NCBI GenBank assembly: GCA_027627705.1
Contig: CP091242.1
Coordinates: forward strand, 670,076 to 734,075
From: Hyphomonadaceae bacterium BL14
GTDB lineage: Bacteria > Pseudomonadota > Alphaproteobacteria > Caulobacterales > Maricaulaceae
Direction: 5' to 3'
DNA: 64,000 nt
The notes under the pieces were generated by a model, which was not told the DNA's origin, did not search any database, and was given only the letters and a program-made list of their open reading frames with translations. The stretch's first letter is position 1; each line of letters opens with the position of its first letter. The translations under genes and the position numbers were made by a program. Positions 26,490 to 33,927 of this stretch are shown piece by piece.

Positions 26490-27281
26490 TCACGCCGGCT
26501 TGAGGCCGGTGCAGAACACCAGCGCCTGGTCATGATAGCGCACGCCGGGCGTGCGCATGAAGCGGGCGGCGAGGGCTGCCGCGTCATTAGCGCCGGTGAG
26601 GCCGGCGATGATCTCCACGTTCTCGGCCTGAAACCGCGCCCAGTCCGATCCGGTCTCCACCACGCGGTCAAAGCGCTGCGTCTTTACCTGGGTCAGTCCG
26701 GCATCGCGCATACAGGCGTCCAGCCGCGCGCCGAACGCGCTGTCCATGAGGCCGGAGGCATCCATGGCCGTGCGCAAGCCTGCCATCGCCGCGGCGACGG
26801 CCTGCATGTCCGGCGTGCTCACATCCACCGGGACAGACGTGGAGCAATCGAGATCGGCCAGCGCCAGCACGCCTCCGGGCTTCAGCCAGTCCATCAGGCA
26901 CGCAATGGCGGCTTGCGGGTCAGGCAGATGGCCGATCACCAGACGCGCATAGACCAGATCGAACCGCCCCGGCTCGGCTGCGGGCGCGTAGAGGTCCGCC
27001 TGCATCAGGCGCACAGGGGGCTGCGGCGGGTCGGCGCGCGACAGATCAATGTCCACGCCCAGCACATCGCCGTCAGGACCGGTCTTCTGCGCAAACCAGG
27101 CCAGCATCCGCCCGGACCCCGGCCCGAACTCCGCAACCGCCATGCCCGGCGTGAAGCGCACCGCCTGGTCCAGCCACGCCTTGGTGGGGGCGGCATAAAA
27201 CCCGTCCAGCCGCTGCAAGCGCTCAGCCTCATCGGCGGCGCTGCGGGCGGATGCGAAATAGACAGAACTCAGCTCACCCAT
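26490..27281 (-). CDS. Class I SAM-dependent methyltransferase
   Basis: 263 residues. Motif I is VAEFGPGSGRMLAWF, motif II ends with LGVDIDLS, motif IV is FDLVYARLVIGHLPDP and the post-motif is LKPGGVLALADLD. This is the Rossmann methyltransferase order (UbiE/MenG-like group). The C-terminal third has no recognisable substrate domain. The ATG at 27281 was chosen from conservation of the beginning; no good ribosome site is visible, and an upstream in-frame start at 27317 is possible. Substrate unknown. Confidence 0.85.
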   Translation of the reverse strand: MGELSSVYFASARSAADEAERLQRLDGFYAAPTKAWLDQAVRFTPGMAVAEFGPGSGRMLAWFAQKTGPDGDVLGVDIDLSRADPPQPPVRLMQADLYAPAAEPGRFDLVYARLVIGHLPDPQAAIACLMDWLKPGGVLALADLDCSTSVPVDVSTPDMQAVAAAMAGLRTAMDASGLMDSAFGARLDACMRDAGLTQVKTQRFDRVVETGSDWARFQAENVEIIAGLTGANDAAALAARFMRTPGVRYHDQALVFCTGLKPA

Positions 27282-27341
27282 GTCCGGACAAATATCGGGA
27301 AACGGGGGTGGCGGCAAGCGCGATGGGGATCGCCTGAAGTC

Positions 27342-27572
27342 CTATTGAAGTCTGGTATCGAGGCCCAGACCTCCATAGTTGAACTCGCCGACCATCCGGC
27401 AGTCCAGCGAATGTCCGCCCTCGCACCCGAGCCTGCAGAACGCCGCCGCCCGGGTCAGCTCGTGCGCCACGCCGGGCTCGCCCAGATGATGGCGCATCGC
27501 CTGCCCGGCGCTGTCCAAAGGTGGCTCGCTTAACATCCCGTCATGCTGTTTTCCGATATCTGCGTGCCACAT
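27342..27572 (-). CDS. Possible small hypothetical protein or gene remnant
   Basis: Up to 76 residues with neat coding-type third-position GC in the last 45 codons (a Cys/Gly-rich AAAFCRLGCEGGH then FNYGGLGLDT) and a TAG stop 60 bases before the methyltransferase start. No ribosome site supports any start (27572, 27536 and others are possible), and the upstream part lacks coding character. It may be the 3' remnant of a longer gene at the edge of the accessory region. No family recognised. Confidence 0.35.
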   Translation of the reverse strand: MWHADIGKQHDGMLSEPPLDSAGQAMRHHLGEPGVAHELTRAAAFCRLGCEGGHSLDCRMVGEFNYGGLGLDTRLQ

Positions 27573-27657
27573 GAAGAGCGAAGGCCCAGCACTGTGGGTC
27601 AGTGAGCCGGGGTGGTGGCGCCGCCTTTCGGCGCTTGGCATGCTATGGCGCATCAAG

Positions 27658-27681
27658 CGGAGGTGGACATGACCACCTCCG
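27658..27681. terminator. Hairpin with 9-bp perfect stem, possible bidirectional terminator
   Basis: CGGAGGTGG and CCACCTCCG flank ACATGA. The T-tract is weak (TTCAGTTT on the plus side). It lies in the 27573-27805 gap after the 3' end of the RiPP-operon third gene (minus strand); nothing else is seen there. Confidence 0.5.
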
Positions 27682-28247
27682 TTCAGTTTCCGGTCAACGG
27701 TTCCCATTCGGCCCGTAGGCGGATCCGCTGACATGAGGTGTGATTGGCGCCCGTCAGTGCTTGCCCGGGCAACTTAAGTCAGAGCCGGCTTCAGACAATT
27801 CGGGTCTAACCTTGATTTTCATGGTCTTGGGCAGGCTCGTCCCGATTGCTTGCAGCCGGGCCACAGGGCTCTCCGAGCATGGCGTCGGTTTCTTCACCCG
27901 GCCACCCTATCGCGGCGCGTCGCGCTTCAAGGTTTTCGGGTTCATGAACCGGTGGCTCAAATCGCCATTCGCCGTCCGTACAGGCAAGATGGCTACCGTA
28001 GAGCTGTCGGTCGCGTTTGCCGATTTCGTACCGGTCGATCAGGCCGCCATAAGGAATTGAATGAATGGCACCCTCAGAGAACAGCACCTCGTTCCACGCC
28101 AATGCCTGTTCAATTAACTCAGGCCCCTGATTCTCCCCAGGAAATGAATGGGTCACAATGCTGTTGTAGCTCAGATACGCCTCCCGATGATTGCGAATCA
28201 AGTTCCGCACACATTCAAGCGACGCAGTTTCAAGAACGAACGAGCTA

Positions 28248-29035
28248 CTAGGTGCTGTTGACAAAGTACCGGAACCACAGGCGGATTGAAGCGAGATGGA
28301 TGAAGCCGAGATAGCTGTCGGCGGTCTTGTCGTAGCGTGTGGCGAGGCGGCGTGAGCAGCGCAGCTTGTTGAAGCACCGCTCGATGCGGTTTCTCAGCCC
28401 ATAGACGAAGTCGTCGATCTGGACGGGGTTCTTGCGGTTTCGGCGCGCCGGGATCATCGGCACTGCGCCGGCGGCTTCCAGCGATGTTCGGATATTGTCG
28501 CTGTCATAGCCTTTGTCGGCCAGCAGGACGCGCGGGACTGAGCCATGCGCGGCCATTACCGCCTCATAACCTTTGTAGTCGGAGACTTCACCGCCGGTGA
28601 TCTCAGCGGCTATGGGCAGCCCTTCAGCGTTGGTGCGAAGGTGTATTTTGGTCGTGAAGCCACCTTTTGAGCGCCCAAAACCCTGTTTTTGAGTCCCCCT
28701 TTAGCGCCCGCAGCCTGATGGTGCGCGCGAACGATAGTGGAATCGACCATTTGAAGACTGTCGGGTACGGCCCCGCTCTCGCCCAGCGCTTCCAACATCA
28801 CCTCCCACACGCCTGACAGCGTCCAGCGGCGGAACTGGCGGTAGACCCGCGTCCACGGACCGAAATAGTCGTGAAGATCACGCCAGGGCGCGCCGGTGCG
28901 CGCGATCCAGAACACGCCGTCCAGCACGCGGCGATGATCAGAAGGCGGGCGGCCCCGCTTGCCTCCGGTCGCCACCACGAAAGGCGCAAAGAACGCCCAC
29001 TCCTCGTCCGTCATCAAACCGCGAACCAAGACCAC
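28248..29035 (-). CDS. IS5-family DDE transposase in two overlapping frames (putative -1 frameshift)
   Basis: The first frame (29035-28610) holds the N-terminal MTDEEWAFFAPFV domain, GVFWIARTGAPWRDL and the first catalytic Asp in MVDSTIVRAHH. The second frame, ending at 28248, holds LLADKGYDSDNIR (second Asp) and RNRIERCFNKLR (catalytic Glu). At the A5 run on the minus strand (28686-28690; codons CTC AAA AAC) a -1 slip gives the usual IS427-type continuation KKQGFGRSKGGFTTK, then runs without stops to the end. This fits the programmed frameshift known in this IS group, so the transposase may be functional. Confidence 0.85.
28251..28267. repeat. Left terminal inverted repeat of the IS5-family element
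   Basis: GGTGCTGTTGACAAAGT; 14 of 17 bases match the other end. The last codons of the transposase run through this repeat and its stop TAG is completed by the target TA. Confidence 0.85.
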
Positions 29036-29082
29036 CTCCCAAAAGCCAGTCTTGAATCACGCTTCGGGCGGGTTGGGAATCC

Positions 29083-29099
29083 ACTTCGTCAACAGGTCC
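29083..29099. repeat. Right terminal inverted repeat of the IS5-family element
   Basis: Plus strand ACTTCGTCAACAGGTCC, the reverse complement of GGACCTGTTGACGAAGT. It abuts target TA at 29100-29101. Confidence 0.85.
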
Positions 29100-29300
29100 T
29101 AAGCACGCGAATGTCTCCAAGAGATCTTCGTGCAATCAACTCGTTCTGTTGATCGCCCTCCCGATAGTGGGCTCGCCAGACTTGAATCAGCGCTGCATCC
29201 GCGCGGTCAAGTGCTGTGAGAGCCCCCGGCCAAGCGTCGGATCCGCAACGCAGCGCGGACACAACAGTCAATGCGATTGTTATCAGCCCGATAAACGCAG

Positions 29301-30287
29301 TCACGCCTTTGTCTCCCAAGCGCCATGCACCATCATACCATCGATCGCCTCGGCGACGCGGCCAACACTACCCTCCTGATCTCCAAGCCACCCCCATTGG
29401 CCATCAGGATTGGCTTCCAGAAAAAATAGATCATTTCCATCCGAGACAAAGTCAAAACATATTAAATTCAAACCGGTCGCTCTTACGTACGCTTCAATCA
29501 GGGCAATCAGATTTCCGTTAGGCTCGAACGGGTCCGAAAAGTCATCCAAGCGGTTGTGCACCTCATATACATAACGCCAATCGACCAAGTCTTTTCCAAA
29601 CATCTCCATAATTTTGCTTTTAGAAAATATCCTCGCAAAAATACGGCCAAAAATGTAATTTAGGCGAACTTCGTACTTTTTATCAACAAATGACTGAATG
29701 TATGTTACTGAACGAACTAGCTCCGAATCTTCTATTTCATTCAAATGTGACTTGGTAAGTTCAGACGTGCTTAAAAATTCATCTTCCCCGGCAGAGTTTT
29801 TTATGACAGCTATACGCAAGGGCTTTACCACGTGCCTATGCAATTCCAAACACTGTAAAATAGAGCTCCTCTTGTTTGTGCATATTGATTCAAGAGATTT
29901 GAACCCTATTGATCGGGCGATATTCGTTTGTATGAGCTTCTCATTATATCTGACGGCGTTGTCGTATTTATGAACTGAAACGTGCTCATTAAACAACCAT
30001 ATAGACTTTAAAAGACAGTTCCATTCAAGATTTTGATAAGACTCGTGGTCGCCGCTTCTGCGGAATTCGTTATCGATGTAAGGCTTCCATCTCCACCATA
30101 CGCAGCCTATACTATATTGAACGCCCTCCAACATAATTCCGTCAGGACGGTTTGGATCGAAGCACATTTCGAACGGACGCGAAGGATCAAATAAGATGCA
30201 CTTGTGCCCAAAATCGCGCTCAACGACTTTCAAAACTTCATTTAAATGCCAATCGAGCCTGTAACCGATAAATAGAGCTATTTTCAT
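29301..30287 (-). CDS. ATP-grasp peptide maturase (MvdC/MvdD-like RiPP enzyme)
   Basis: 328 residues from the ATG at 30287. The N-terminal pre-ATP-grasp part has MKIALFIGYRLDWHLNEVL and CVWWRWKP, the counterpart of the VWWRRP motif of MvdC/MvdD-type enzymes. Then comes a Lys-bearing RYNEKLIQTNIARSIGF helix, the central strand HVVKPLRIAVIKN, and the ATP/Mg-binding LNLICFDFVSDGNDLFFLEA with NPDGQWGWLGD, the hallmark ending of peptide-modifying ATP-grasp ligases. Such enzymes form ester or amide side-chain crosslinks in graspetides. Strikingly AT-rich compared with the genome. It lies 42 bases after a 59-codon precursor candidate and overlaps the third gene (GTGA). No Shine-Dalgarno is visible; an upstream in-frame GTG at 30323 exists but lies in a hairpin. 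Confidence 0.88.
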   Translation of the reverse strand: MKIALFIGYRLDWHLNEVLKVVERDFGHKCILFDPSRPFEMCFDPNRPDGIMLEGVQYSIGCVWWRWKPYIDNEFRRSGDHESYQNLEWNCLLKSIWLFNEHVSVHKYDNAVRYNEKLIQTNIARSIGFKSLESICTNKRSSILQCLELHRHVVKPLRIAVIKNSAGEDEFLSTSELTKSHLNEIEDSELVRSVTYIQSFVDKKYEVRLNYIFGRIFARIFSKSKIMEMFGKDLVDWRYVYEVHNRLDDFSDPFEPNGNLIALIEAYVRATGLNLICFDFVSDGNDLFFLEANPDGQWGWLGDQEGSVGRVAEAIDGMMVHGAWETKA

Positions 30288-30296
30288 GTTAGGTGC

Positions 30297-30323
30297 GTGG
30301 CGGCAGGCCGAACCTGCCGCCAC
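30297..30323 (-). promoter_or_regulatory. 11-bp perfect hairpin between precursor and maturase genes (attenuator candidate)
   Basis: GTGGCGGCAGG pairs with CCTGCCGCCAC over a 5-base loop. There is no T-run, so it is more likely a partial attenuator or mRNA-stabilising/processing structure than a full terminator. It ends about 9 bases before the maturase ATG and would lower enzyme output relative to precursor. Confidence 0.7.
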
Positions 30324-30329
30324 TCTCGC

Positions 30330-30509
30330 TTAGTCAATGCACTGCCAGTCACATTTATCGGGTCCGCCGCCTGTGCCGGGGGGGGTATCCCTGCAGCCAG
30401 CAGTGCAGTCAGGGTTCGACGATTCAGAATTTGCACCGGCGACCCTATCAATCTCCTCTTTGGTAAGAGTGCGATTCCGGTTTTGGGCTACTCGAGTCAA
30501 AGTTTGCAT
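30330..30509 (-). CDS. Putative RiPP precursor peptide, 59 aa, Cys-rich core
   Basis: The ATG at 30509 is preceded by TGAGGT with a 6-base gap, and the TAA is at 30330. The N-terminal half is a charged leader ending in LTKEEIDRVAGA (residues 15-26), which resembles the LSxEELxxVAGG leaders of double-glycine-processed peptides with Ala in the last place. The core (residues 27-59) has four Cys as two CxxxC pairs (C35/C39 and C53/C57), separated by a PPGTGGGP turn. It also has five Asp plus Thr/Ser/Lys residues, the acid and hydroxyl/amine partners that ATP-grasp enzymes join. The next gene is an MvdC/MvdD-like maturase. It lacks the PFFARFL leader motif of microviridins, so it may be a new class. 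Function is inferred from context; no homologue was searched. Confidence 0.78.
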   Translation of the reverse strand: MQTLTRVAQNRNRTLTKEEIDRVAGANSESSNPDCTAGCRDTPPGTGGGPDKCDWQCID

Positions 30510-30540
30510 GATGCGACCTCAGGACGTTTGCGATGTAAAT

Positions 30541-30569
30541 AAAATACCCCAAAGGGGTGTGCGGTGCAA
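30541..30569 (-). promoter_or_regulatory. Probable sigma-70-type promoter of the RiPP operon with embedded palindrome
   Basis: On the minus strand, TTGCAC (-35, 30564-30569), a 17-base spacer and TATTTT (-10, 30541-30546) lie about 31 bases upstream of the precursor ATG. The spacer holds ACCCCAAAGGGGT (30546-30558), a perfect palindrome with 5-base arms overlapping the -10 box, where a repressor could bind. Confidence 0.6.
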
Positions 30570-31021
30570 CCAGGAAATAGGCCAATGTGATAAATATTTT
30601 TGGTTCCACTGCGCCTGTCATTGCGTGCGCCGGTAACCAGTTCTCAATCGGTATTCGAGGGGGGGTGGATATAGCTGGTGTGCGCTGACTTGGCCTCTTG
30701 CGTTGCCTGAAAGGGCGGGCATTTCATGCGGAGCGAGCAGTGGGTTGAGTCGCCCAATGTAGCCCGCAAAAAACCGCTGCCAGGCAGCACCTTCAGGAAG
30801 CAAGAACACACGCAGATCGAACCTATCCCGGTCGGCGACGCAGCGAGGATGCTAGCGTTCTGATTTTGCCAAGAGAATCAGGAGAGGCTCATGCGCCAGG
30901 GTGCGCTAGCGGCATCGTGCGCTTGCAGCGATAGCGAGGATCGACCGATAAGACGAGAGATTGTCACCCATGTCTTAGGTGCAATCCGTTACCTATGTCT
31001 CCGGGCCGTACAAGAGAAAAA
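30570..31021. other. Non-coding flank with a probable IS-end remnant
   Basis: No convincing gene is present; the 63-codon minus-strand ORF at 30618-30809 has no ribosome site or coding pattern. Near 30962-31000 there is a degenerate direct repeat (TGTCACCCATGTCT then GTTACCTATGTCT) followed by CCGGGCCGTAC. This type of sequence occurs at the ends of some transposase-bearing elements, so I read it as a leftover IS end at the tRNA-proximal border of the accessory region. No partner end is seen in the window. Confidence 0.35.
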
Positions 31022-31097
31022 TGGTGCCGGCTGAGGGAATCGAACCCCCGACCTTCGGTTTACAAAACCGCTGCTCTACCAGCTGAGCTAAGCCGGC
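31022..31097 (-). tRNA. tRNA-Thr (TGT anticodon)
   Basis: 76 nt with encoded CCA. Acceptor GCCGGCT pairs with AGCCGGC. The D-arm is GCTCAGCTGGTAGAGC, the anticodon arm GCGGTTTTGTAAACCG and the T-arm GGGGGTTCGATTCCC. It marks the right border of the AT-rich RiPP region. Confidence 0.95.
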
Positions 31098-31103
31098 ACC
31101 GGG

Positions 31104-31132
31104 CCGCCCTCCAACGTCGGGGAGGAGGGCGG
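31104..31132 (-). terminator. GC hairpin between ndk and tRNA-Thr, possible terminator
   Basis: CCGCCCTCC pairs with GGAGGGCGG around an 11-base loop. There is no T-tract, so termination may be weak or the structure may protect the ndk transcript end. Confidence 0.45.
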
Positions 31133-31148
31133 GATGTCAGGTGTGAGC

Positions 31149-31571
31149 TTAGCCCACAATCTCGTGGCCGGCGAAGAAATAGGCAATTTCTTCTGCTGCA
31201 GTCTCAGGCGCGTCGGAGCCATGCACTGAATTGGCTTCGATGGATTCGGCAAATTCCTTGCGGATCGTGCCCGGCTCGGCATTGGCCGGATTGGTGGCGC
31301 CCATCACCTTGCGGTAGGTCGCGATGGCGTCTTCGCCTTCCAGCACCTGGACCACGACGGGGCCGGAAATCATGAAGGACACCAGCTCGTTGAAGAAGCC
31401 GCGCTCACGGTGAACGCCGTAGAAAGCCTCGGCCTGGGCCTGGGTCAGGTGCAGGCGCTTCTGCGCCACGATGCGCAGGCCGGCGGCCTCGATCAGGGCG
31501 TTGATCTGGCCGGTCAGATTGCGGCGCGTGGCGTCGGGCTTGATGATGGAGAAGGTGCGTTGCAGCGCCAT
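31149..31571 (-). CDS. ndk: Nucleoside diphosphate kinase
   Basis: 140 residues, the standard size. It transfers the gamma-phosphate from ATP to NDPs through a phosphohistidine. The active-site motif [12 protein letters not shown] contains the catalytic His (about residue 117). The N-terminal [17 protein letters not shown] carries the nucleotide-binding Lys, and [19 protein letters not shown] is conserved. The ATG at 31571 follows AAGGGA; the frame is open further upstream but unsupported. Divergent from the ABC-F gene. Confidence 0.97.
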   Translation of the reverse strand: MALQRTFSIIKPDATRRNLTGQINALIEAAGLRIVAQKRLHLTQAQAEAFYGVHRERGFFNELVSFMISGPVVVQVLEGEDAIATYRKVMGATNPANAEPGTIRKEFAESIEANSVHGSDAPETAAEEIAYFFAGHEIVG

Positions 31572-31666
31572 GGTGGATGTCCCTTCAAGGATCTGGGGAG
31601 GAATGGATTGCGGCGGCTTATAGCGGCGCTTCCGCCCCCTGTGAAGGCATGCTAGGCGCATCGTCC

Positions 31667-33553
31667 ATGCTGCACGTCAATGACCTCACCCACCGCATTC
31701 AGGGCCGCTTGCTGTTTGATCAGGCGACGCTTTTTCTGCCCGCGAAAACCCGCATGGGGCTGGTGGGGCGCAATGGCACGGGCAAATCCACCCTGTTCCG
31801 CCTGATTTTGGGCGACGCCTCGCCTGAAAGCGGCGAGGTGCGGGTGCAGCCCGGCGCGCGCATCGGCACGATCGCGCAGGAGGCGCCCGCCGGGCGCACT
31901 AGCGTCATGGACTTTGTGCTGGCCGCCGATGTTGAGCGCGCGGCACTGATGGCGGAAGCCGAAACCGCCAGCGATCCCAACCGCATCGCCGAAGTGCAGA
32001 CGCGCCTGGCCGATATCGACGCGCACTCGGCCGAGGCGCGCGCCGGCGCAATCCTGAACGGGCTGGGCTTTGACACGGCGGCGCAGGCGCGCGCGTGTGC
32101 GGAGTTCTCTGGCGGCTGGCGCATGCGCGTGGCCATGGCTGCGACGCTCTTTGCCGGGCCGGATCTGCTCCTGCTCGACGAGCCCACGAATTATCTCGAT
32201 CTGGAAGGCGCGCTCTGGCTGGAGACGCACCTCTCGAAATTTCCCGGCGCGGCGCTGATCATATCCCACGACCGCGAGCTGCTGAACGCCAGCGTTCATT
32301 CGATCGTGCATCTGAAAGACTGCAAGCTGTCTGTCTGGGAGGGCGGGTTTGACGCCTTCCAGCGCCAGCTGGCCGAGCGTCAGCGCGTGCAGATGAAGAT
32401 GGTTGAAAAGCAGGAGGATGAGCGCCGCCGCCTGCAGGGCTTCGTCGACCGGTTCCGCGCCCAGGCCACCAAGGCCAAGCAGGCCCAGTCGCGCGTCAAA
32501 CGTCTCGAAAAGCTCGCCCCCATCGCCACCATGGTCGAGGACCCGGTAGCGCCCTTCGAATTTCCCGGCGCCGAGCGGCGCATGGGCAATCCGCTGGTGC
32601 GCTTTGACGAGTGCGACACGGGTTATGACCCGGACAAGCCGGTGCTGCGCAAGCTCAATCTGCGCATCGATGTCGATGACCGCATCGGGCTGCTGGGCCG
32701 TAATGGCGCGGGCAAGTCGACCTTCGCCAAGCTGCTGACCGGCGCGCTGCCGGTGACCTCCGGTGCCATGCGCATGCACAAGAAGGCGGTGGTGGCGCAC
32801 TTCGCCCAGCACCAGATCGACGCGCTGTCGCCGGACCATTCGGCCTATGACCATGTGTTTGAGCGCATGGAAGAGAAGACCGAGGCTCAGCGCCGCGCGC
32901 GCCTGGCGCGTTTCGGCCTGCCGCGCGACCGGCAGGAGACGCCGGCCAGAACCCTGTCAGGCGGCGAGAAGGCGCGCCTTCTGATGAACCTCATCACGTT
33001 TGACGGGGCGCACCTCCTGATCCTCGACGAGCCGACCAATCACCTCGATATCGACAGCCGCGCGGCGCTGATGGACGCCATCAACGAGTTTCCCGGTGCC
33101 GTCATCCTGATCAGCCACGACCGCAGCCTGATCGATACCTGCGTGGACCGGCTCTGGGTGGCCGAAGGCGGGACGATCAAGCCCTGGGATGGGGACCTGG
33201 ACGATTACCGCAAGCACATGCTGCAAAGCGAAGCCAAGCCCCGCCCCAAAGGCCAGCCCCCGGGCGGGCAGAAATCGGCTGACCGGCGCCAGACCGCGGC
33301 CGCGCGCGACCAACTCAAACCGCTCAAGGCCGAGATTGCCCGTTGGGAGCGCGAGATTGACCGGCTCAAGGGCGTGCTGGACAAGATCGATGCCGGCCTC
33401 GCTGTCATGGGGCTGTGGGAGAAGGATCCTGGCCTCGCTACCGACCTCACCAAAAAACGCGCGCGCTGTGTGGAGCTGATCGACGCAGCGGAGACAAGCT
33501 GGCTGGAGGCGTCAGAAGCCTATGAAGAGGCGCGGGCCGCGACGGGGGTTTAG
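31667..33553 (+). CDS. ABC-F family ATPase (YheS/Uup-like)
   Basis: 628 residues, two ABC ATPase domains in one chain and no membrane segments, as in ABC-F ribosome-binding proteins. Domain 1 has GRNGTGKS and [11 protein letters not shown]; domain 2 has [16 protein letters not shown] and [11 protein letters not shown]. Between them lies the charged P-site tRNA interaction linker (about residues 240-300, [15 protein letters not shown]). The C-terminal extension is a predicted coiled coil rich in Lys/Arg/Glu. I chose the ATG at 31667 because [11 protein letters not shown] matches the usual start; ATG 31649 is an alternative. The likely role is translation, not transport. Confidence 0.92.
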   Translation: MLHVNDLTHRIQGRLLFDQATLFLPAKTRMGLVGRNGTGKSTLFRLILGDASPESGEVRVQPGARIGTIAQEAPAGRTSVMDFVLAADVERAALMAEAETASDPNRIAEVQTRLADIDAHSAEARAGAILNGLGFDTAAQARACAEFSGGWRMRVAMAATLFAGPDLLLLDEPTNYLDLEGALWLETHLSKFPGAALIISHDRELLNASVHSIVHLKDCKLSVWEGGFDAFQRQLAERQRVQMKMVEKQEDERRRLQGFVDRFRAQATKAKQAQSRVKRLEKLAPIATMVEDPVAPFEFPGAERRMGNPLVRFDECDTGYDPDKPVLRKLNLRIDVDDRIGLLGRNGAGKSTFAKLLTGALPVTSGAMRMHKKAVVAHFAQHQIDALSPDHSAYDHVFERMEEKTEAQRRARLARFGLPRDRQETPARTLSGGEKARLLMNLITFDGAHLLILDEPTNHLDIDSRAALMDAINEFPGAVILISHDRSLIDTCVDRLWVAEGGTIKPWDGDLDDYRKHMLQSEAKPRPKGQPPGGQKSADRRQTAAARDQLKPLKAEIARWEREIDRLKGVLDKIDAGLAVMGLWEKDPGLATDLTKKRARCVELIDAAETSWLEASEAYEEARAATGV

Positions 33554-33617
33554 GGGCGTCTCTCAATCTTTCTCTCCCCTTGATGGGGTGGGTGGGCCGG
33601 GGCGTTAGCCCCGGGCC

Positions 33618-33684
33618 GGGTGGGGTGATGGCGCCGCCCGGTGAAGGACTTTAGTTGCCGCCTGACGGCGGCGCCCCCCACCCC
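33618..33684. repeat. Intergenic repeat, copy 1
   Basis: GGGTGGGGTGATGGCGCCG, then GGTGAAGGACTTTAG and a GCCGCC...GGCGGC hairpin ending in CCCCACCCC. It is about 90% identical to the copy at 33759. It lies in the 374-base gap between the ABC-F gene and the acyl-CoA dehydrogenase gene, which contains no gene. Confidence 0.75.
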
Positions 33685-33758
33685 GGCCCTCCCCCGGTGG
33701 GGGAGGGAGGATATCAGGGCAGCCTCAGATTCTTTCCCTCCCCTTGAGGGGAGGGTCA

Positions 33759-33822
33759 GGGTGGGGTGATGGCGCCGTGCGGTGAAGGACTTTAGCAGCC
33801 GCCTTCGGCGGCGCCCCCACCC
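33759..33822. repeat. Intergenic repeat, copy 2
   Basis: Second copy of the same element, with a CCCTCCCC-TTGA-GGGGAGGG hairpin just before it (33736-33755). The outer GGGTGGGG and CCCCACCC ends are mutually complementary, so each copy can fold into one long stem. Confidence 0.75.
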
Positions 33823-33927
33823 GGCTTTGCTTCGCTCAGCCCGTTCGGCCGGTCGTCTAGTCCCCGGACCAGACTTTGCGGCCTCACCCCCACGAGTGGG
33901 AGGGGAAAAGAGCGCCCCGCGCCCGGC

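Larger units (their letters stand above)
28251..29099 (-). mobile_element. IS5-family (IS427-like) insertion sequence, 849 bp
   Basis: The ends are imperfect inverted repeats: left GGTGCTGTTGACAAAGT and right (reverse complement) GGACCTGTTGACGAAGT. Both are flanked by TA (28249-28250 and 29100-29101), the 2-bp target duplication typical of the IS427 group. Inside is a two-frame DDE transposase on the minus strand. Both ends and the target duplication are intact, so the insertion looks recent. Confidence 0.92.
27806..29304 (-). pseudogene. Third gene of the ATP-grasp operon, split by an IS5-family element
   Basis: Two fragments of one gene: 29304-29101 (N-terminal) and 28250-27806 (C-terminal). 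Deleting the IS (28251-29099) and one TA copy joins them in frame as 648 nt, encoding 215 residues. The reconstructed protein has an N-terminal hydrophobic anchor (FIGLITIALTVVSAL, about residues 4-18), then a helical region and a polar C-terminal tail. The GTG start at 29304 overlaps the ATP-grasp stop (GTGA), so it was translationally coupled to the maturase. I recognise no family; an accessory, membrane-linked role in the peptide pathway is inferred only from position. The start at 28264 available to the downstream piece lies inside the IS end and is unlikely to be genuine. Confidence 0.75.

Noticed and set aside
25665..27533. 622-codon plus-strand ORF
   Set aside because: It is antisense to the cytochrome c and methyltransferase genes, which have clear motifs; long antisense ORFs are expected in GC-rich DNA.
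28249..28264. Start at 28264 for the 152-codon ORF beside the IS
   Set aside because: Its first codons come from the IS terminal repeat; it is the 3' part of an interrupted gene.
30618..30809. 63-codon minus-strand ORF upstream of the RiPP promoter
   Set aside because: No ribosome site, no coding pattern and no recognisable protein features.
31022..31097. tRNA-Thr as attachment site of an integrative element carrying the RiPP genes
   Set aside because: No duplicate of the tRNA 3' end and no integrase gene were found within 27.3-31 kb, so only proximity supports it.
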